Shown: piece after piece, positions 44,101 through 50,900 of the stretch | Position numbering within the stretch: the stretch's first letter is position 1 | Layout: every line of letters starts with the position of its first letter | Assembly: GCF_000166135.1 (NCBI RefSeq) | Contig: NC_014666.1 | Span: 4,092,001-4,156,000 of the forward strand | Length of the DNA stretch: 64,000 bases | Origin: Pseudofrankia inefficax | GTDB lineage: Bacteria > Actinomycetota > Actinomycetes > Frankiales > Frankiaceae | Direction: 5' to 3' | Notes under the pieces: generated by a model | Told to the model about the DNA's origin: nothing | What the model saw: only the letters and a program-made list of their open reading frames with translations | The model's database searches: none | Program-made: the position numbers and the translations under genes

Positions 44101-45282
44101 CACAACGGTGGCCTCCGCATCTGGGACACGAAGGATCTCTCCGAGGCCGTCCGTCTGGACGAGCGGCATTCGTCACCACGGCGCACGCGGCCGCGCGGGC
44201 GACGCCGGGAGGCGTCAGGCGGAGGCTCGCTCCCGTCGCCCCCAGAGGTGGACCTCACCGCTCCCGTCGCGACGATGGCCGCGGCCCCAGACGGAAGCTG
44301 GCTGGCGACCGCGGACGACGAGTGCAGGATGCTCATCCGGGACGCCCGGACCATGGCCGTCACCCGCCAGGAGACGCTTGCCTGGGAAGATCCGAGAGAT
44401 CCCATCCTGGTGGCGTCACCCGACAGCTCCTTCCTCGTCGCCGGCTATCAGCCGCGGGTGGGGTCGATGGACACAACCTGTTTTCCGCGAGTTTTCACCC
44501 GCAAGCGGGCCGGCTGGAAGTCCGAAGACCTCGATGGCCATCACGGCGGACTCTACGGAGCGATCGTCGCCCCCGACGGTTCGTGGATAGCTGCTCTCCT
44601 CGACCACATTCGATACACCGAGTTCGACGGTTTCCGGTACGCCGAAGGCGGCTGGCAGACCTGGGACAGGCCACGTCGCGGCACGGAGCTGCGAGACGAT
44701 ATCCCGCCGACGACGAACGCGGTCGCCCTGGGAAACAGGAAACTGGCGGTGGTCACTCGCCGTTCCATCACGATCGCGGACGTTCACTCGAAGAAGGCCC
44801 GCGCTCACAAGGCTTCCTTCCCGCGAGACATCGTCGGGGTGGCGTTCGCGCCGGAGTCGGGAAGGATCGCGATCGCCGGCCGGACCCAGCTGGTCATGTG
44901 GGATACCGGGCGGTCCCTCGTGAGCGCGAGGGCAAAAGACGTTCCGAACCCCGTGGGCGGTCTGCTGGCGGCCCCGGACGGTGCCTGGTTCGCGACCTCC
45001 GCGCCCGGGAGCATCACCCTCTGGGACGCGCGGAGCGGCAAGCGGCTCCGGGCCTTCGGTGGTTTCGAAGGTCCCGTCGCCGCCATGACCGTCAGCCCAG
45101 ACCGCACGCTGCTGACCGCAGCCTGCCAGGACGGCACCGTGCGTCTCTGGGATCTTGCCTCCGGCGCCGCCCACTCGCTGCGCATCGACGGGAATCCCAC
45201 ATCCTGCGCGTGGCTCGCTGGCCAGAATCGGCTCGTCGTCGGCAGCGAACGAGGCCTCCACGTCTGGGATCAGCTCACCTGA
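41149..45282 (+). CDS. EAD-NB-ARC STAND ATPase with beta-propeller (WD40-like) sensor
   Basis: A 1377-residue protein; GTG at 41149 or ATG two codons later, after GGGGGG. Residues 5-75 are an effector-associated domain related to that of the 1956-residue STAND protein (LTDAEVTRLADRYPRPDLAL, LEFWRSVNELIAAGVI, RILAAARQ). NB-ARC follows: P-loop GPGGFGKTT (144-152), Walker B VLFVLDDVDS, VLVTTRDRRLLP and a winged helix (GVERTLSRSLRLL). From about residue 600 a beta-propeller runs to the end, with repeats such as AAAPDGSWLATADDECRMLI, VTTPDRTLLTAACQDGTVRL-like units and SERGLHVWDQ. It is a predicted conflict/immunity switch in which the propeller senses a ligand and the EAD recruits an effector. 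No EAD-bearing effector is adjacent. Confidence 0.87.
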   Translation: MSMPDRLTDAEVTRLADRYPRPDLALVVCETAGLAPRVLPLWQSRTALEFWRSVNELIAAGVIADGPARILAAARQVERAEKAAERGGDRLKNASVDQAGNQTPRWLLDIEDHVVARPDLENSLATCLLAARPAGRRLIVGVHGPGGFGKTTLAGVVQRRADVQQRFPDGILSARFGPGVRDTGLASVLYGFTSRLGDGLPALPDAAGMGMRLAELTAARRVLFVLDDVDSDEQVAVFRGLGPGCGVLVTTRDRRLLPLDCVVVDVEGMRAAESERLLLDIIDGLAVEHARRVASQCRNWPILLRLVAGFLRARIRVGVPVSAAVAETWDGLAEEGVTAFDPYGPSPLGVERTLSRSLRLLAAEEPSEDLADRFRDLALFPLGGAIPVSVLEILWARTAGWTAWRTGQFVDRLGDLALASRLAGGAVVRLHEVIFAYLRDSARTDFARRSRALVDAYRAQVPPGGGLSQWWSLDRGHYLWNTLEYHLVEADLADEATLLIQESRWLAGKVAAVGPVRLESDLAHIPGSYATGLARLVRRIGHLLNPDDPVDMIAATLFGYLVGEPDLRAPDSPNQRPRPPGILVPAFARLPDHPSARINRTVAAHRGGLAALAAAADGSWLGSVGSAASGQAAVGIWNPRGGPEPAERTVGEGRASFLRFAADGSRLVAAVQPKDKPPYEDRWIEVVLVDTATGDPVREPITLRPAAKYLAVAPDASWFAALDATGTLTLTSLTSGDELLRREGLTGPLKIAAHGSLLVAQASENSGLVALEPLTGKVMSLPGDGGRIDDFLVGPDGDWVASTGRTNRIWNPATGRSTAHGAVTDHLSVDLAAAPDGSWVAFATTLHPYEIGWPCRGGVTVRSPHDDSVDWHVATDRFIDGIAVTGTSDGRLVCASGIEAVSVWRIGAAGPDFGYDARTPGIGFPSGKEIRLKASADGSLLALKRGPKVRVYALDSPEREPIDLPGGGSALALAPGGDWLAMGAHNGGLRIWDTKDLSEAVRLDERHSSPRRTRPRGRRREASGGGSLPSPPEVDLTAPVATMAAAPDGSWLATADDECRMLIRDARTMAVTRQETLAWEDPRDPILVASPDSSFLVAGYQPRVGSMDTTCFPRVFTRKRAGWKSEDLDGHHGGLYGAIVAPDGSWIAALLDHIRYTEFDGFRYAEGGWQTWDRPRRGTELRDDIPPTTNAVALGNRKLAVVTRRSITIADVHSKKARAHKASFPRDIVGVAFAPESGRIAIAGRTQLVMWDTGRSLVSARAKDVPNPVGGLLAAPDGAWFATSAPGSITLWDARSGKRLRAFGGFEGPVAAMTVSPDRTLLTAACQDGTVRLWDLASGAAHSLRIDGNPTSCAWLAGQNRLVVGSERGLHVWDQLT

Positions 45283-45398
45283 GACCGGTAGGCGCCGAGA
45301 TGGGCCCAGACCCTGGCCGCCACATCCACCGATGAGTTCCGCGGGCCGGTCCGGTCTACCAGGCCGTATCCGTCGCTCTACCGAACTGGAGACCCGCC

Positions 45399-45869
45399 GT
45401 GACCGTCCCCGCGCACCCCGGCCGCATGCTGTTCGTGAACCTTCCCGTGGCGGACCTGCAGCGCAGCAAGGCGTTCTTCGCCACGCTCGGGTTCAGCTTC
45501 CACCCGGGCTTCACCGACGAGACCGCCGCGTGCATGCTGGTCGGCGAGCAGGCCAGCGTCATGCTGCTCACCCACGAGAAGTTCGCCCAGTTCGCGAAGC
45601 TGCCCATGGCCGATCCCGCCACACACACGCTGGCGCTCTACTGCTTCAGCGTGGCCACCCGCGACGAGGTCGACTCGGTCTCCGCCGCCGCGCTGGCCGC
45701 GGGCGGCGTCGAGGCCGACGGCCTGGAGGACTACGGCTTCATGCGTTCGCGCAGCTTCTACGACCTGGACGGCCACGGCTGGCAGGTCATGTGGATGGAC
45801 CCGGCGGCGGCGCAGCAGGGCCCCGAGGAGTTCGCGCACTCGACGCAGGACGCCGACGTCCCGGCCTGA
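45399..45869 (+). CDS. VOC family (glyoxalase/bleomycin-resistance-like) protein
   Basis: 156 residues; GTG start 8 bases after GGAG. It has the paired beta-alpha-beta-beta-beta modules of the VOC superfamily: MLFVNLPVADLQRSKAFFAT, LGFSFHPGFTDETAACMLVG, LALYCFSVATRDEVDSVSAA and FYDLDGHGWQVMWMDPAA. The HxH/E-type metal ligands are not all obvious. This subgroup is annotated as lactoylglutathione-lyase-like; the substrate is unknown. It is followed by a strong bidirectional hairpin. Confidence 0.88.
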   Translation: MTVPAHPGRMLFVNLPVADLQRSKAFFATLGFSFHPGFTDETAACMLVGEQASVMLLTHEKFAQFAKLPMADPATHTLALYCFSVATRDEVDSVSAAALAAGGVEADGLEDYGFMRSRSFYDLDGHGWQVMWMDPAAAQQGPEEFAHSTQDADVPA

Positions 45870-45882
45870 CCGGCCTCGGCGC

Positions 45883-45929
45883 GGGCCGGCGCCGCGCGCC
45901 CCGCTCGGCGGCGGCGCGGCGGCCGGCCC
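45883..45929. terminator. Long GC hairpin between convergent VOC and sulfotransferase genes
   Basis: GGGCCGGCGCCGCGC (45883-45897) pairs with GCGCGGCGGCCGGCCC (45914-45929) with one bulged base, giving about 15 bp of stem and a 16-base loop. It starts 13 bases after the VOC stop and serves both converging transcripts. Confidence 0.7.
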
Positions 45930-46013
45930 TGAAGGACGCCGGCCACCCGCGACGCGAGGGGGCGGCTGCGCTCCCACATGGCCGTTGGCCGTCGTCCGAC
46001 GACGGCGCGTGCG

Positions 46014-47966
46014 TCAGCGGCACAGCTCGGCGGTGATGAAGCGGCTCGCCTCGATCGTCGTCGAGAGCGCCGGGTTGAGCGGATGGCCGTATCGCTCGGC
46101 GACGCGGCCGATCGGTTCGGCGTCCGTCTTCCAGCCGAGCGTCTCCAGCGTGGCCACGGCGTCCCGCTGGTCGTCCTCGTGCACCAGCGTGCGCAGGTCG
46201 ACGCCCCACTGCCGGGTGGCCGCCTCGTAGTTGTCGTCGGGAAGGGTCTGGCCGATCTTCTTCGCGTCCTCGATCGCTATCCGGCTGCCGGGCACGGACA
46301 GCTGGTCGATCGCGTCGAGCAGGTGGTGCTCGGCCTCTGGCGGGAGGTAGGGCAGCAGGCCCTCGACGAGCCAGACGGTCCGCGCCTTCCGGTCGAACCC
46401 GGCCTCGCAGAGCGCCGTCGTCCAGTCCTCGCGCAGGTCGATGCCGACGAAGTGGTGCTCGCAGCGCGCCGACGCCGCGCTCTGGTCGAGGACGCTCTTC
46501 TTGAAACCGAGCACGTCGGGCTGATCGACCTCGAACACGACGGTGCCCGCCGGCCAGTGCAGCCGGAAGGGGCGGGCGTCCAGCCCGGAGGCGAGCAGGA
46601 CGACCTGGCGCAGCCCGTTCGCGCCGGCCCACTGGAAGAAGTGGTCGAAGAACAGGGTGCGAACTCCCATGTACCGCCAGGTGGGAATCCAGCTGTCCGG
46701 CGGGGAGAGCGCGGCGAGCTCCTCGGGGGTCGTCGGCATCGGATTCGGCAGCGCGGCCGCGCGCACGAAGGCCGCCGCGAACGGGTCGTTGATCAACGCG
46801 TCGTCGCGGTGGGTCTCGATCGCGCGCGCGGACGCGACTCCCAGCGCTGTGATGCCGACGCTCGACACGATGTCCCAGCGCCTGGGGATCTTCGGGCCGG
46901 ACCGTCCGGACGCGGCAGCCGGAGCCGGCCGGACGATGCCGGCGGCATCCTGGGCCCATTTCTCCGGCGCGGGAAGGCCGAGGAACTCGCCGATCCCGGC
47001 CAGCTCCTCGCATGGCCGCTCCAGAATGTCCTCGTAACGGACGGTCAGAACCTGTGCGGCTGGCAGGCGGGCCAGGGCGGCTTCGATGGCGGCCGTCTGG
47101 AAGGAGACCATCAACCGGAAGCTCTCGGCCTCACGCGTCCAGGCGTCGAACGACTTCTTCGAGAACCGTCCCGGCATCAGGTCGACGAGATCCGGCGGGA
47201 CCGCGCCGGCTGGTGGCGCGCCGTTCAGGACGTCGGCGCCGCACCGGCTGACGAACTCTCCGCGCAGGAGCAGCAGCCGGAACACCGTGTGGCGGCTCAT
47301 GGACCGAGCCGTGTCCTCCGGGTCGCGGGTGAGGTGGAGGAACCGGGCCGTCGGGAAGTTCTTCACCAGCTGGTCGGTGAAGAACCCCGAGGCACCCGAC
47401 CGCTCGACCCACAACGGCCGGCCCAGCCAGCCCCCGAGCACCGAGAACAACCGGCGGTAGTGCTGGTCGGCCGGCTGGGTGGGAAAGTCGGGGACGGCCT
47501 CGGCGAGGCGGTCGAGGAGACGATCCGGCTCGCTGGACAGGAAGGGCAGCGTGGTCGCCGAGATGCGCGGCACCCCGGTCGACCGGTCGAACCGGAGCCC
47601 GCTGTCGACCGGATAGAGGAATTCCGCCGGTTCCATACCCTGCGCGATCAGCGGTCTCATCGGCGAGTCCCGGTCGGTCAGCCGGTTCCAGAGCTCCTCG
47701 CCCGACACAGGCCCGGCGGGGAACGGCTCGGGCGCGAGACTCGCGAAGAACTCCGAAAGGGACAGGACCTCGGGATGAAGGGCGAGTGCCTTCGACAGGA
47801 GCGTCGAGCCGCAGCGGCCGGTGCCGACGACGAAGGCGCCGCCCGCCCTCCGCGCGGCCATCGAATCGGACGGGACCATGGCTGGTTGCCTCCACATTCT
47901 GTGTGACGTTCCGGGCCCGGCCAGCCGCGCCACGGCGGAACCACCCGCGGGACCCGGACGCGTCAT
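46014..47966 (-). CDS. Sulfotransferase-SAM methyltransferase fusion
   Basis: 650 residues in one uninterrupted frame. Residues 44-345 are a PAPS-dependent sulfotransferase: FVVGTGRCGSTLLSKAL (5'-phosphosulfate loop), FLHLTRDPEDTARSMSRH (3'-phosphate loop) and VRYEDILERPCEELAGIGEF. Residues 364-650 are a methyltransferase of the LCM/TIGR00027 group: WDIVSSVGITALGVASARAI, INDPFAAAFVRAA, VVLLASGLDARPFRLHWPAG (SAM loop) and VVFEVDQPDVL, followed by WLVEGLLPYL. The ATG overlaps the PKS stop as ATGA, so it is translationally coupled to the PKS. The pair would sulfonate and methylate the PKS product. Sulfotransferases next to a thioesterase are known to drive decarboxylative alkene formation in curacin-type pathways; that role here is inference. 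Confidence 0.9.
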   Translation of the reverse strand: MTRPGPAGGSAVARLAGPGTSHRMWRQPAMVPSDSMAARRAGGAFVVGTGRCGSTLLSKALALHPEVLSLSEFFASLAPEPFPAGPVSGEELWNRLTDRDSPMRPLIAQGMEPAEFLYPVDSGLRFDRSTGVPRISATTLPFLSSEPDRLLDRLAEAVPDFPTQPADQHYRRLFSVLGGWLGRPLWVERSGASGFFTDQLVKNFPTARFLHLTRDPEDTARSMSRHTVFRLLLLRGEFVSRCGADVLNGAPPAGAVPPDLVDLMPGRFSKKSFDAWTREAESFRLMVSFQTAAIEAALARLPAAQVLTVRYEDILERPCEELAGIGEFLGLPAPEKWAQDAAGIVRPAPAAASGRSGPKIPRRWDIVSSVGITALGVASARAIETHRDDALINDPFAAAFVRAAALPNPMPTTPEELAALSPPDSWIPTWRYMGVRTLFFDHFFQWAGANGLRQVVLLASGLDARPFRLHWPAGTVVFEVDQPDVLGFKKSVLDQSAASARCEHHFVGIDLREDWTTALCEAGFDRKARTVWLVEGLLPYLPPEAEHHLLDAIDQLSVPGSRIAIEDAKKIGQTLPDDNYEAATRQWGVDLRTLVHEDDQRDAVATLETLGWKTDAEPIGRVAERYGHPLNPALSTTIEASRFITAELCR

Positions 47967-50900
47967 GGGGTCTGGTCGAGACTGGTCAGCCAGCGATGGA
48001 GATCCTGCGCGGTCGACGCCGCGTGCTCGTTCATCATCGTCTGGTGATTGCCGGCGACCTCCAGCGTGAGGTGCTCGATCTCCCAGTCGGTCGTCCAGCC
48101 GTGTTCGGCGATCGTCGCCTGGTCGTCCGGGGACAGCTGGGGCATCCGCTCCTCGGCGCGGACGAGCAGGACCGGCGCCTCGACGGGGCTCGGCTTCCAT
48201 TTCTCGAACAGGGTCAGATAGGCGCCCTGGGCCGTGACCTGCGCCTCGGTCATGAGCGCGAACGCCTGGTCGTTCACGGCGATGCCGCGCAGCTCCTCCT
48301 GGATGTCCTCGGTCGGGATGCGGTCGCCGGGCAGCCAGGTGTCGAGCAGGACGACCGCGCCCGGCCGCTGCCCGCGCGCTTCCAGCCCGGCGGCGACCGC
48401 GTGCGCCAGCCAGCCGCCGGAGGAGTAGCCGGCCAGCGCCACCGGCGCGTCGGCGAACTCCCCGGCGATCAGGTCGACCAGCAGGTCGACGACGAGTTCC
48501 GACGTCGCGGGCAGGTGCTCGCCCTCGTCGAAGCCCGGCAGCGAAAGTCCGTAGACGTTTCGCTGGCCGTGCAGGTGCAGCGCCAGCCGGGCGAAACTGT
48601 GCGGCCCGGAGGGCGCGACCATGGACGGGACGCAGACGAGGGCGCACGACGCCGGACCGGACGCGAGCCTGACGGGTGGCCGCGCCGCCCCGAACTCGGC
48701 CAGCTCGTGGAAGACCGGCCTGAGCTTGGCGACGGCCTGGAGCACCTCGACGCCCTCGACGAACCGCCCGATCGAGCAGGCCTGCCGGTAGAGGTCGCGC
48801 ACCCCGGCCGGCGTGAGCTGGCCGCTCGGCGCCGCCCGGTCCTGCCTGGCGACCAGCGAGCCGAGGTACGCGGCCAGCTCCGTCACGGTCGGGTGCTCGA
48901 AGACGACGGGTGGGGCGAGCTGCTGGCCGATCACGGTCGACAGGCGGCGGCTGAGCTGGACCGAGGCCAGCGAGTCGAACCCGAGGTCCAGGAACCGGCG
49001 GTCGAGCGCTACCTCGTCCGGCGACGCGTGGCCGAGGATCGCCGCGGCCTCGTCGCGGACCAGGCTGGTCAGCGCCCGGTCGCGTTCGGATCCGGTGAGA
49101 CGGGCGAGGCCGGCCCGCTGGTCGCCCGCCGCGGGGTCGACCGGGAGGCCGGCCGCCGCCGGCGGCGTGGCGGCTCGGACCGGGCGCTCGCTGAGCTCGT
49201 CGAAGAATCGGGTGGGGCGCGGCGCGGTGAACGGCGGCAGAAAACGTCCCCAGTCGACGTCGGCCACCGTCGTCGCCGCCGTGCCGGCGGCGACCGCCTC
49301 CGCCAGGGCGGTGACGGCGGGCTCGGCCGGCAGGGGAGCGACGCCGCGCCGCGCCAGGTAGTCGCGCAACGTCGGCTCGGCACCGAGGCCCGCCTCGGCC
49401 CAGGGACCGAAGGCGACGGAGGTGGCCGGCAGCCCGCGGCCGTGCCGGTGCGAGGCCAGGGCGTCCAGGTAGGCGTTGCCCGCGCAGTACCCGCTCTGGC
49501 CGCCGCTGCCCCAGGTCGCCGAGATGGAGGAGACCAGCACGAAGGCCTCCAGCGGGACGCCGTCGCCGTTGGCCGGGCTGGTCAGCTCGTCCAGCAGCGC
49601 CGCTCCGCCGGCCTTGCCGGTCACCACCTGTTCGAGCTCGCCGAGGCCGAGCTCGCGTAGCGGCGCGACAGGGCCGAGGACGCCGGCCGCGTGCACGACG
49701 GCTGTCAGCGGCTCGTCGAAGCCCGTCGCCCGGTCGAGCAGCGCCGTGACCTGGTCGCGGTCGGCGAGGTCGCATGCCTCGACGGTCACCGTGGAACCCA
49801 GCGCCTCGAGGTCCGCGACCAGCTCCCCGACCCCGGGGGCGGCCGGCCCGCGCCGGCTGACCAGGACGAGGCGCGCGGCGCCGTCCCGGGCGAACCGGCG
49901 GGCGGCGTGGGCGCCGAGCGCGCCGGTCCCACCGGTGATCAGAACGGTTCCGCTCGGTCGCCAGGACGCCGCCGTGGCGTCGGCCGGCTCGGCCGGGACG
50001 AGACGTGGGACGAGCAGCGCGCCGCCGCGCACCGCCAGCTGGTCCTCGCCGCCAGGCGCGGTGAGCGCGACGCCGGCCAGGGCCAGCGCCTCGTCGTCGA
50101 GGGTGGCCGGGAGGTCGAGGAGGCCGCCCCAGGCGTCGGGGCGTTCCAGCGCCAGCGCGCGGCCCAGCCCCCACACCATCGCCTGGGTCGGCGCGGTGAC
50201 CGGATCGAGCGCTCCGGTGCTGACCGCGCCACGGGTGACGCACCACAGCGGCGCGTTCTGGCCGAGGTCGTCGAGCGCCTGCGCGACCAGGCAGGTGAAG
50301 GCGAGCCCGTCGGTCAGCCCCGGGTGCAGGGTGTTGGGCTGCTCCTCGAACGGGAGCAGCGAGACGATGCCACCGATCTGGTCGTCCCGGCTGGAGCTGT
50401 GCTTCGACAGCACCGCCGCGAGCCGGCCGCGCTCCGCGTCGGCCACGGCGAGGGGGATGTGGACCGGCCGGCCGCCGAGGCGTTCGAGGAGCCAGGACAG
50501 CCGGGAGAGCGTCTGGCCGTCGATCCCCGCCGGCCCTGTCACCACCAGCCAGGTGCCCCTGATCGATGCGCCCGTGGCGAGGTGACCGGCGGCCGCCGCC
50601 GCGGCCCGCTCGCCGGACAGCGGCTCCCACCGGACCTGGTAGCGCCAGCTGTCCGGTCCCGTCGCCCGGGCGCCTGTCGACGCCGCCGCGACGGGCGCCG
50701 GCGCGACGGCCGCGCCGTCGACCCAGTAGCGCCTGCGCTGGAAGGCGTAGGTCGGCAGGTCGACCGGGCGGCCGCCGCGGCCGGCGCACAGCCTCGCCCA
50801 GTCGACCGCGACGCCCGCGACGTCCAGCTCGGCGAGGGCGACGAGCAGCGTCTCGGGTTCGGAGCGGCCGGCCCGGCTGGTCGCGACCGCGGCCAGGTCC

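Noticed and set aside
46014-50789. A single 1591-codon leftward gene
   Set aside because: The part above 47966 overlaps the PKS in another frame and is Arg/Pro/Gly-rich; the real gene starts at the ATG overlapping the PKS stop (ATGA).
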